This document shows positions 50,514 to 58,054 of a stretch of DNA of 64,000 bases, in pieces (position 1 is the first letter of the stretch; each line of letters opens with the position of its first letter). The DNA comes from Micromonospora sp. NBRC 110009 (lineage in GTDB: Bacteria; Actinomycetota; Actinomycetes; Mycobacteriales; Micromonosporaceae): positions 124,001 to 188,000 of the forward strand of contig NZ_CP130427.1 of assembly GCF_030518795.1 (NCBI RefSeq), written 5' to 3'. The notes under the pieces are model-generated. The model searched no databases. It was given only the letters and a program-made list of their open reading frames with translations, and was not told where the DNA came from. The translations under genes and the position numbers were made by a program.

Positions 50514-50716
50514 CGACTCGCTCCCGCGGCCCAACCACCGGGCACCCGACGAACGATCGTGGACATCGCACTATGCTGCGTCGAGCCCGTACCGGCACCG
50601 GGAGCCCCCGGGGGCGGCCGGGTGGTCCTGGCCCGGGCGGGTCCGCGCGCTGCGCCGGCGCGGTTCACCCGGCACCGACGGCGCGACGGCGCGCCCTGCC
50701 ACGATGCGAGTAGACA
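50514..50716 (+). promoter_or_regulatory. Long leader region before the second glycan locus
   Basis: These 203 nt contain no gene. TATGCT at 50572-50577 is a reasonable -10 box and would give a GC-rich leader of about 135 nt with stems around GGGAGCCCCCGGGGGC. The acetyltransferase start at 50717 has only a weak ribosome binding site. A structured leader is possible. Confidence 0.3.
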
Positions 50717-51259
50717 ATGACTGACACCAACGACCGGTCCGCCTCCGTGTTCGTCCACCCGACGGCCGACGTGGAGGAGGGCGCCCAGGTCGGCGACGGC
50801 ACCAAGGTCTGGCACCTGGCCCACATCCGGTCGAGCGCGCACGTCGGCGCCGGCTGCATCATCGGCCGCAACGTGTACGTCGACGCGAACGTCACGGTCG
50901 GCGACCGGGTGAAGATCCAGAACAACGTCTCGGTCTACCAGGGCGTGACCATCGAGGACGAGGTCTTCGTGGGCCCCTGCGCGGTGTTCACCAACGACTT
51001 CCGCCCGCGCGCCCAGAACCCGGACTGGACGATCACCCCGACGATGGTCCGCCGGGGCGCCTCGATCGGCGCCAACGCCACCCTGGTCTGCGGGATCGAG
51101 GTCGGCGAGTACGCGATGATCGCCGCCGGCGCGGTGGTGACCAAGGACGTCAAGCCGTACCAGCTGGTGGCCGGCAACCCGGCCCGGCCGAAGGGCTGGG
51201 TCGACGAGAAGGGCGAGGTCGTCTCCCGCGACATCGACAACCCGCCGCACCGGGGCTGA
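50717..51259 (+). CDS. Left-handed beta-helix acetyltransferase (WbpD/WlbB-like)
   Basis: A 180-residue hexapeptide-repeat acetyltransferase, starting near FVHPTADVEEGAQVGDGTKV. Then come VWHLAHIRSSAHVGAGCIIG, KIQNNVSVYQGVTIEDEVFV, VFTNDFRPRAQN and AAGAVVTKDVKPYQLVAGNP. These segments match the WbpD/WlbB group, which acetylates the 3-amino group of UDP-GlcNAc3NA in 2,3-diacetamido-uronate synthesis. A WbpA-like dehydrogenase (53259) and a Gfo/Idh oxidoreductase (63668, WbpB-like) lie in the same locus, supporting that pathway; the matching aminotransferase is not in this part of the window. Confidence 0.88.
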   Translation: MTDTNDRSASVFVHPTADVEEGAQVGDGTKVWHLAHIRSSAHVGAGCIIGRNVYVDANVTVGDRVKIQNNVSVYQGVTIEDEVFVGPCAVFTNDFRPRAQNPDWTITPTMVRRGASIGANATLVCGIEVGEYAMIAAGAVVTKDVKPYQLVAGNPARPKGWVDEKGEVVSRDIDNPPHRG

Positions 51260-51266
51260 ACGCGCG

Positions 51267-51300
51267 ACGGGGGCGGCGACCAGGCGGTCGTCGCCCCCGT
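51267..51300. terminator. Bidirectional hairpin terminator
   Basis: A 15-bp stem with one G-T wobble, arms at 51267-51281 and 51286-51300 (ACGGGGGCGGCGACC and its near-perfect partner), with loop AGGC. It lies between the convergent acetyltransferase and glycerophosphotransferase-like genes. Confidence 0.7.
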
Positions 51301-51314
51301 TTCCCGCGTACGGG

Positions 51315-53069
51315 TCAGCCGCAGAGGCGGCCGACCTCGTCGCGGAACCGGTCCATCGGGTTCGACCCGGCCGGCCCGAGCAGATACTCCTTCAGCTCCC
51401 GCCGCGCCTCGGTCATCGGGTCGTCCCCGGCCCGGGTGACGGTCAGGACCTTCGCCAGCTCGCCGCAGTCGGCGGAGAGCAGGTAGGCCGCCCGCGCGGT
51501 GGGGAACCGGCGGCGGAACTCGTCCTCGGGCAGGCCGGCCGGGTTCGCCACCACGTACGGCCGCTCGCTCTGCACGAAGTCGGAGACCACGCTGGAGACG
51601 TCGCTGACCAGCAGGTCGGTGGCGTTGAAGCAGTCGAACAGCGACGGCGTGCGGCCGGTGACCACCAGGTGAGCGGTGCCGTCCAGCGAGTCGGCGTCGG
51701 TCTGCCCGCCGGCGGCCCGGATCCGGGCGACGATTCGCTCGTGGACCGCCCGGGCCTTCCTCGACCGGGTGCCGGTGAGCGGGTGCGGCTTGTAGATCAC
51801 CCGGAGGCCGCCGGCGGCCAGCAGCCCGGCGACGATCTGCTCCCCCATCAGCACGAGCGAGGTGTGGTAGGGGTCGTCGTCCAGCCAGCCCTCCCAGGTG
51901 GGGGCGTAGAGCACGGTGAACACGTGGTCGGCGGCCCCGGAGCCGAAGGTGTGCACCCCGGCGAGCTGCGGACGGCCGATCTCGACGATGTTCCGGTCGA
52001 GCACGCCCACGCCGGCCCGGGCGTAGCGCTCCCGGCCCGCCGGACCGGCCACCCAGACCTCGTCGTACACCTTGCTGTAGGGGTTGACGCTGGCCTGCTT
52101 GTCGCTGTCGCCGTGGCCGACGAAGACGTGCTTCACGCCCGGCTCGCGCAGCAGGTGGATGTTCGCGCCGACGTTCGCCGCGTACAGGGCGACCTTGACG
52201 GAGCTGAAGTCGAGGTTCATGAAGTCGACCCCGGCCGGTACGCAGACCACCGGCAGCCGGGTGTCGGCGAGTTCGCGGAACGCGTCCTCGGCGCGGAGCA
52301 GCACGACCGCGCGGCGGCCGGCCGCCTCGACCGGGGCGAGCCACATGTTGGCCTGGTAGACGTCCTTGGCCGGGCCGGCGAAGTAGAGCGCCACCTCGGG
52401 CTGTTCCCGGGCCATCCAGGCGTGCACCGCGGGCAGCACGCCCGAGGTGCGGCCCCGCCCGCGTACCCAGGTCAGCGCCAGCGCCGCCGCGACGACCAGC
52501 CCCGCGACCAGGGTGACCGCGCCGGTCACCACCACGGGAGTGACCCGGTCGATCAGCGCGGCCACCACGGCCGCCGGCACGAGGAGCACGTTCAGCAGCG
52601 GCATCCGCAGGCCGGCGAGGCGCTGGGCCCAGGCCGGCGGGACCGGTACCGCGCGCTGCGCGCCGAGGTCGATGTTGCGGGTGAACGCCGGGGTGGCGGC
52701 GCGCCCGTTGACGATCCTGGTGAGGGCCGTCGTGCCCACCGCGACGGTCCAGAGCGCGGCCGGCAGCAGCAGGACGGCGACGGTGGCGCCCACCCCGGGG
52801 CGGACCGCGCTGACGGTCAGCAGGACCACGGACAGGTCGCGGAGGAGCCGCCGCCAGACCAGCCCGAGGCCGGCCTTGCGGAGCAGCTCGCCGGTGTCCG
52901 TGAACCGGGTGGCGAGGGACAGCTCACCGGCGATGACCACCGCCGCGGCGACCGCGTACGGGATCACCCAGCCGAGGACGCCGGAGAGGATCATGACCCC
53001 GTAGCCGAGCAGGGTCACGCCGACGGTGGCGACGCCCTGTTGGCTCCGTACTCTGCTGAACAACGACAC
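51315..53069 (-). CDS. CDP-glycerol glycerophosphotransferase-like protein with N-terminal membrane domain
   Basis: A 584-residue two-part protein. Residues about 12-205 hold several hydrophobic segments (GVTLLGYGVMILSGVLGWVI, LLTVSAVRPGVGATVAVLLL). The C-terminal half has the TagF/Glyphos_transf pattern: FVGHGDSDKQASVNPYSKVY, VLYAPTWEGW, VIYKPHPLTG and LLVSDVSSVVSDFVQSERPY. Such enzymes polymerise glycerol- or ribitol-phosphate from CDP donors. No tagD-like CDP-glycerol synthase gene is present, so the true donor is uncertain. GTG 53069 is supported by AGGGAG. Confidence 0.82.
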   Translation of the reverse strand: MSLFSRVRSQQGVATVGVTLLGYGVMILSGVLGWVIPYAVAAAVVIAGELSLATRFTDTGELLRKAGLGLVWRRLLRDLSVVLLTVSAVRPGVGATVAVLLLPAALWTVAVGTTALTRIVNGRAATPAFTRNIDLGAQRAVPVPPAWAQRLAGLRMPLLNVLLVPAAVVAALIDRVTPVVVTGAVTLVAGLVVAAALALTWVRGRGRTSGVLPAVHAWMAREQPEVALYFAGPAKDVYQANMWLAPVEAAGRRAVVLLRAEDAFRELADTRLPVVCVPAGVDFMNLDFSSVKVALYAANVGANIHLLREPGVKHVFVGHGDSDKQASVNPYSKVYDEVWVAGPAGRERYARAGVGVLDRNIVEIGRPQLAGVHTFGSGAADHVFTVLYAPTWEGWLDDDPYHTSLVLMGEQIVAGLLAAGGLRVIYKPHPLTGTRSRKARAVHERIVARIRAAGGQTDADSLDGTAHLVVTGRTPSLFDCFNATDLLVSDVSSVVSDFVQSERPYVVANPAGLPEDEFRRRFPTARAAYLLSADCGELAKVLTVTRAGDDPMTEARRELKEYLLGPAGSNPMDRFRDEVGRLCG

Positions 53070-53211
53070 GCTCCCTGTCTGCTCACCCGCGCCGATGAGG
53101 TCGATACCGGGCAGGTGCGACCTTAAACGGCGCAAGTAACACAAGTATTGCCGGGGTGTCCGATGGGTGAACAGCCAAAGACGGTGTTCCCCGCAGGCCG
53201 CGCAACGCAGC

Positions 53212-53240
53212 GGGCCCCGGCCGACGAGCGGCCGGGGCCC
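53212..53240 (-). terminator. 12-bp hairpin terminator after the dehydrogenase
   Basis: GGGCCCCGGCCG (53212-53223) pairs with CGGCCGGGGCCC (53229-53240) around an ACGAG loop, starting 18 nt beyond the dehydrogenase stop codon on the minus strand. Confidence 0.7.
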
Positions 53241-53258
53241 CGGAGCGCAGCGGGCGGG

Positions 53259-54542
53259 TCAGCCGCCGATGACCACCCGGCGGACGCCGGTCCAGCGGGC
53301 CGGGTCGGTGACCCGGCGGCCGTCGACCAGCACCGTCACGCCGGGCAGGTCGGCCGGGGTGAGGGTGCGGTACTCGGCGTGGTCGGCCTGGATGACGGCG
53401 GCGCCGACCGGCTCGCCGTCGTAGCCGGGCAGGCCGTGCGCGGCCAGCTCCTCGTTGGTGTACATCGGGTCGGAGACGTACGGCGTGGCGCCCCGCTTGC
53501 GCAGCGCCTCGACGGTCGGGAACACGCCGGAGAAGGCGCTCTCCTTGACCCCGCCCCGGTAGGAGGCGCCGAGCACCAGCACGCCCACGCCGGTCAGGTC
53601 GCCGTACGCGGCGGCGAGCAGGTCGACGGCGTAGTCCGGCATGGCGGCGTTGGCCTCGCGGGCGGAGCGCACCACGGTGGCGGCCGGGTCGTTCCACAGG
53701 TACATCCGCGGGTAGATCGGGATGCAGTGGCCGCCGACGGCGATGCCCGGGGAGTGGATGTGGCTGTACGGCTGGGTGTTGCAGGCCTCGATGACCTTGG
53801 TGACGTCGACGCCGACGGTGTCGGCGAACCGGGCGAACTGGTTCGCCAGGCCGATGTTGACGTCGCGGTAGGTGGTCTCGGCGAGCTTGGCCAGCTCGGA
53901 CGCCTCGGCCGAGCCGAGGTCCCAGACGCCGTTGGGCCGGTTCAGGTCGGCCCGCTCGTCGAAGTCGAGCACCGCCTCGTAGAAGCGGACGCCGTGCTCG
54001 GCCGACGCCTCGTCGACGCCGCCGACCAGCTTCGGGTAGCGGCGCAGGTCGGCGAAGACCCGGCCGGTGAGCACCCGCTCCGGGCTGAAGACCAGGTGGA
54101 AGTCCTTGCCGGCGGTGAGGCCGGAACCCTCCTCCAGCATCGGCGCCCAGCGGCTGCGGGTGGTGCCGACCGGCAGGGTGGTCTCGTAGCTGACCAGGGT
54201 GCCCGGCTTGAGGCCACGGGCGATGGCCCGGGTGGCGTCGTCCATCCAGCCGAAGTCCGGCACGCCGTCGGCGTCCACGAAGAGCGGCACGACCACGACG
54301 ACCGCCTCGGACTCGGCGACCGCGGCGGCGGTGTCGGTGGTGGCCGAGAGCAGCCCGGCGGCCACCGCCTCCTTCAGCTTGACGTCCAGGTCGGCCTCGC
54401 CCGGGAACGGCACGGCCCCGTCGTTGACCAGCTGGACGACCCGCTCGGAGACGTCGGCACCGATCACCCGGTGCCCCTTCGAGGCGAACTGCACGGCGAG
54501 CGGCAGGCCGATCTTTCCGAGCGCGACGACGCAGATGTTCAT
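53259..54542 (-). CDS. Nucleotide-sugar 6-dehydrogenase (WbpA-like)
   Basis: A 427-residue enzyme starting MNICVVALGKIGLPLAVQFA, with VVVVPLFVDADGVPDF, ETTLPVGTTRSRW, ASELAKLAETTYRDVNIGLANQ and the catalytic cysteine in VGGHCIPIYP (C273). The VALGKIGLP motif, with lysine in place of the usual tyrosine of GYVGLP, marks a distinct subgroup also found in acidic-sugar loci. It should oxidise a UDP-HexNAc to its uronate. GGAGGAAAG precedes the ATG, and the GT2 gene ends only 4 nt upstream, so they form an operon. Confidence 0.9.
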   Translation of the reverse strand: MNICVVALGKIGLPLAVQFASKGHRVIGADVSERVVQLVNDGAVPFPGEADLDVKLKEAVAAGLLSATTDTAAAVAESEAVVVVVPLFVDADGVPDFGWMDDATRAIARGLKPGTLVSYETTLPVGTTRSRWAPMLEEGSGLTAGKDFHLVFSPERVLTGRVFADLRRYPKLVGGVDEASAEHGVRFYEAVLDFDERADLNRPNGVWDLGSAEASELAKLAETTYRDVNIGLANQFARFADTVGVDVTKVIEACNTQPYSHIHSPGIAVGGHCIPIYPRMYLWNDPAATVVRSAREANAAMPDYAVDLLAAAYGDLTGVGVLVLGASYRGGVKESAFSGVFPTVEALRKRGATPYVSDPMYTNEELAAHGLPGYDGEPVGAAVIQADHAEYRTLTPADLPGVTVLVDGRRVTDPARWTGVRRVVIGG

Positions 54543-54546
54543 GAAA

Positions 54547-56115
54547 CTACTTTCCTCCAGAGGGCCAGATTCGGCGCAGGCGGGCAAGGAACCGACGGGG
54601 GGTGACCGGCGTGATCGCGACGATCACCTGGCCCTTGTGGTTGGTGGTGGGCGTGACGAGGTGCAACCGGACACCACGCCGGGCCAGCAGGCGGGGTGCG
54701 GAGACACGGCGATCCGTGCGCAGCGGCACCGAGCCGGTGCCGCCCAGCGCGGTCACCTCCGCCCGTACCACCCGACGTTCCCCGTTCCCCGCGACGACCG
54801 CGAGCATCTGGTCCACCGCGAAGTCCGTCCTTACGACGGTACCGGGGCCACCGGCAGTGACCGTCGTCACACCCGTCAGCTCCCCGACGCTCACCCGGAG
54901 CGCCTCGGCGGTCAGCTCGGCCAGCTCCGCCCAGCGGCTCTGGGCGGTGACCACCAGCGCCCTGGCCCCGGCGGCGTCCCGCCCCCAGGCCAGCCCGGTC
55001 GCGGTGAGCTTCGCCATGGTCCGGGCGGCCTGGTCGGTGACGTCGTACCACTCGTCCGGGTAGCCCAGCGCGGGGTCGCGGAAGCCGACGTGGTGGGCGT
55101 ACCAGCGGTCGCCCTCGATGGTGACCTCGGGCGGCGTCTTGTCGGCCTGCTGGCCGATCAGCTCGCGCAGCCGGTCCAGGCCGGCATCCCGGGCCAGCAC
55201 CAGCCGCAGCCGCACGTCGGGCGCGAGCCGGGCCACGATGCCGTCGGTCAGGTACGCCTCGGCGAGCTTGCGGATCCGGTCGTGGACCTGCTGCTGGACG
55301 TCCGGGGCGAGGTCGAGGAACTCGTGCCGCAGCAGCTTGGCCACCTCCCAGCTGAAGTGGCGCAGCAGGACGGCGTCCCGCCGGGGACCGGGCTCGATCA
55401 GCCCGGCGACGAAGCCGACCAGCTCCTCGGCGCAGCGCAGCCGCTCCTCGAAGCGGCTGGCGTAGGTGATGTTCTGCGCGTTCTCCCGCTTGACCGCGTA
55501 GTAGTACTCGTAGTCGGCCAGCACGGAGATCTTCGCGGCCCGGACGCAGGCCTCCAGCGTGAACGGCTGGTCGCTGCCCATCGGCATGTCGGTGCGGAAC
55601 CGCAGCCCGTGCCGCTCGACCAGGTCCCGCCGGAACAGCTTGGTGTTCGACAGCGACCAGGGCAGCTCGCTGTCGAAGAGGTCGACCCGCTCCTCGGTGC
55701 TGGCGTAGACGGCCTGGTGCACGTAGCGCTTGTTGGTGCCGACCATCCGGCCCAGCACCACGTCGGAGCCCCACCGGTCGGCGGCGTCGACCAGCCGCTC
55801 CAGCGCCTCCGGCCCCAGGTGGTCGTCCGAGCCGATGAAGAAGACGTACCGGCCGCGGGCCTCGTCGAGGGCCCGGTTGCTGGGCGCCGCCGGGCCACCC
55901 GAGTTGGCCTGGTGCAGCACCCGGACGGTGCCCGGGTAGCGCTTGGCGTAGCGGTCCAGCTCGGCCCCGCTGCGGTCGGTGGAGCCGTCGTCGACGGCCA
56001 CCACCTCCAGCCGGTCCAGCCCGATGGTCTGCCCGACCAGCGAGTCCAGGCAGCTGGTCAGGTACGGCATGGTGTTGTAGACGGCGACGATCACCGTCAC
56101 GTCGGGCTGGCTCAC
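54547..56115 (-). CDS. Glycosyltransferase family 2
   Basis: A 522-residue GT-A enzyme. The N-terminal catalytic domain shows VTVIVAVYNTMPYLTSCLDS, the nucleotide-binding VVAVDDGSTDRSG, ANSGGPAAPSNRALDEARG and the DXD-type metal site in FFIGSDDHLGPEALERL. The region to about residue 340 is helical. The C-terminal 180 residues form a beta-rich domain of the type seen in large GT2 proteins that work with TagF-like enzymes. It starts at GTG 56115, overlapping the preceding stop (GTGA), so translation is coupled. Confidence 0.9.
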   Translation of the reverse strand: MSQPDVTVIVAVYNTMPYLTSCLDSLVGQTIGLDRLEVVAVDDGSTDRSGAELDRYAKRYPGTVRVLHQANSGGPAAPSNRALDEARGRYVFFIGSDDHLGPEALERLVDAADRWGSDVVLGRMVGTNKRYVHQAVYASTEERVDLFDSELPWSLSNTKLFRRDLVERHGLRFRTDMPMGSDQPFTLEACVRAAKISVLADYEYYYAVKRENAQNITYASRFEERLRCAEELVGFVAGLIEPGPRRDAVLLRHFSWEVAKLLRHEFLDLAPDVQQQVHDRIRKLAEAYLTDGIVARLAPDVRLRLVLARDAGLDRLRELIGQQADKTPPEVTIEGDRWYAHHVGFRDPALGYPDEWYDVTDQAARTMAKLTATGLAWGRDAAGARALVVTAQSRWAELAELTAEALRVSVGELTGVTTVTAGGPGTVVRTDFAVDQMLAVVAGNGERRVVRAEVTALGGTGSVPLRTDRRVSAPRLLARRGVRLHLVTPTTNHKGQVIVAITPVTPRRFLARLRRIWPSGGK

Positions 56116-57731
56116 GCGCCCACCCCCACCGAGGTCGGCGCGGCGCCCGGGGCCGGATCGGCGTCGGGGGCCGGGCGGGGCGGGGCGTCCGGCAGCAGCC
56201 GCGCGTAGACGCCGTCCAGCACCTCCGCCTGCGCCTCCCAGGTCCAGCCCGCGAGCAGCCCCGGCCGGTCGTACGCGGCCCGGTAGCGGGCCGGATCGGC
56301 GAGCACCTCGCAGACCGCCCGGACGAAGTCGGTGACGTCCTCGGCGGTGAACACCTCGCCCTGCCCGGTCTCCCGGACCGTCTCGGACATCGTCCGGACG
56401 TCCGACACCACCAACGGCAGCCGCGCGTGCGAATACTCGAAGAACTTGGTGATCAACGCGATCTCGTGATTCGGCCAGTGATGGATCGGGATCACCCCGA
56501 CCTGCGCCCCGGACAGGAACGGCACCACCTGGTGGTGCGGCACGTACGGCAGCACATGCACCCGCCCGGCCACGCCCAGCTCCTCCGCCTTGCGGGTCAG
56601 GCTCTTGACGTACGCCGAGTCGGTCTTGTTGACCACAAACGCCGCGTGCGCCTCGGGCAGCTGCGGCAGCGCCTCGACCATGACGTCCAGCCCGCGTCGG
56701 GCGGCGGCCACGCCGCTGTAGACCAGCAGCGGCACCTCCGGCCCGATCCCGCACAGCTCGCGGATGTCCGGCGCGGGTTCGTCGCCGGGCGCCGGCAGCT
56801 CGTCCAGCGCCGGGGCGTTGAGCACCACGGCCGGCCGCTCGGCCAGCTTGTGCTCGGTCCGCAGCAGGTCGGCCAGGCCGCCGGAGACGGTCATCGCCGC
56901 GTCCGCGTAGGGCACGAACTCCCGCTCGTGGGCGGTGTTGCCCGGCAGCCAGCGGGCGTTGTCCCGCCACGGCTGGACGCCGGGGAGGTACTCGTGGGCG
57001 TCCCAGACCACGGCGATCCGGCGGCCCTTGGCCGCGGCCCGCACCTTGGCCCGGGCGGCCACGCCGAGCATCCGGAAGTCGTTGGCGTGGATCAGGTCCG
57101 GCTGGAGCTCGTCCAGCGTCGCACCGTAGGCCAGCTCGTAGTCCCACAGCCCGGGCTCCAGCCGCCGCCACGCGCCGTCACCCTGAACCTGCTGCCAGAA
57201 CAGCGTGTAGGCCCGGTCCCACGGGCCGGCCAGCTTGCGGTTGCGGCGGGCCCGGCTCAGCTCCCGGTTGCGCAGCGAGACCCAGCGGCGGACCAGACCG
57301 GAGAGCTTCTCCTCGAACCGCAGCGTCGGCCAGGCCAGCGCCGAGGGGCGGGCGCCCTCCCGGCCGGCCGCGGTCAGCGCCGCGCGCCGGAACCGCAGGT
57401 CCGCGCGCCAGGCCTTGACCGCTTGAGTGCGGTGCGCGCCGATCCCGGTCGGCGGGTACGCCAGCGGCGCGCGCAGCCAGGCGCGGCGGAACTCGTGCCG
57501 GCGCTTGGCCAGCGGCTCGGGCATCGGCAGCAGGCGCACCTCGGCGTCGCCGAGCCGCCAGCTGCGCCCGCCGCCGGCCGGGGCCTTGCCGAGGAGGATG
57601 ACCTCCCAGCCGGCCGCGGCGGCGGAGCGGGCGGCCTTCTGCACCCGGGAGTCCCCGTTGACGCCGTTGTCGACCAGCATGACGACCCGACCCCGGGCAC
57701 CCGGGATCCCGGCGCCGCCGTTGAGCTCCAT
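56112..57731 (-). CDS. Glycosyltransferase family 4 (tandem paralogue A)
   Basis: A 539-residue GT-B protein. GRVVMLVDNGVNGDSRVQKA at the start is the acceptor-side signature; a long lysine/arginine-rich insert (about 85-210) precedes DLIHANDFRMLGV, AVVWDAHEYLPGV, PLLVYSGVAAARRG and the donor-side ALITKFFEYSHARLPLVVSD. It closely resembles the next upstream gene, and its C-terminal half contains long blocks of identical DNA. ATG 57731 follows GGCGGAG at a long spacing. It overlaps the GT2 gene by four bases. The C-terminus is a Pro/Ala/Asp linker. Confidence 0.9.
   Translation of the reverse strand: MELNGGAGIPGARGRVVMLVDNGVNGDSRVQKAARSAAAAGWEVILLGKAPAGGGRSWRLGDAEVRLLPMPEPLAKRRHEFRRAWLRAPLAYPPTGIGAHRTQAVKAWRADLRFRRAALTAAGREGARPSALAWPTLRFEEKLSGLVRRWVSLRNRELSRARRNRKLAGPWDRAYTLFWQQVQGDGAWRRLEPGLWDYELAYGATLDELQPDLIHANDFRMLGVAARAKVRAAAKGRRIAVVWDAHEYLPGVQPWRDNARWLPGNTAHEREFVPYADAAMTVSGGLADLLRTEHKLAERPAVVLNAPALDELPAPGDEPAPDIRELCGIGPEVPLLVYSGVAAARRGLDVMVEALPQLPEAHAAFVVNKTDSAYVKSLTRKAEELGVAGRVHVLPYVPHHQVVPFLSGAQVGVIPIHHWPNHEIALITKFFEYSHARLPLVVSDVRTMSETVRETGQGEVFTAEDVTDFVRAVCEVLADPARYRAAYDRPGLLAGWTWEAQAEVLDGVYARLLPDAPPRPAPDADPAPGAAPTSVGVGA
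56170..56588. repeat. Duplicated DNA blocks shared by the two tandem GT4 genes (copy A)
   Basis: Bases 56170-56274 and 56335-56588 are identical to 58098-58202 and 58263-58516 respectively. A further 62 nt (56711-56772) match 58639-58700. The offset is 1,928 nt in every block, so there are no indels. Between the blocks the genes differ at many positions, including amino-acid changes. The 254-nt block with no synonymous change points to recent gene conversion rather than protein-level selection. Confidence 0.85.
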
Positions 57732-58014
57732 CGTCTGTTTCTCCGCCTCTCCCCCACCGTGTCCGGCCGGGGAACCGGTCCGAAAATCCCGAGCGATTGT
57801 ACGAGAACACGCGTCGCCGGCCCGCCCCTCACGACGGGCCTGCGGGCCGGAATCGCCGCCGCGCGCCCCGGAGCGTACCCCTCCGTCGTGCCTCTCGGCG
57901 TGACGCGTCGACGAGCGGGTCGCCAGAGCACCCTGCCACTCCGGCAACGGTCACGGAAGTATTCGGAGATGTCCGAAAAGTTAACATCTGGTGGCCCCGT
58001 CGACCAGTGGTCTT
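57732..58014 (-). promoter_or_regulatory. Intergenic region with overlapping inverted repeats, upstream of GT4 paralogue A
   Basis: No gene is seen in this 283-nt stretch. An AT-rich patch carries TTCGGA-GATG-TCCGAA (57962-57977) overlapping AGATGT...ACATCT (57967-57972 and 57984-57989). Both are perfect 6-bp-arm repeats. This is the likely promoter/operator for the minus-strand GT4-GT2-dehydrogenase operon. Confidence 0.4.
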
Positions 58015-58047
58015 CCGCACCCGGCGCTCCGGCGGCACCGGGTGCGG
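58015..58047 (-). terminator. 10-bp hairpin terminator after GT4 paralogue B
   Basis: CCGCACCCGG (58015-58024) pairs perfectly with CCGGGTGCGG (58038-58047), starting 7 nt after the stop codon of the gene at 58055-59656 on the minus strand. Confidence 0.6.
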
Positions 58048-58054
58048 CCGGCGG

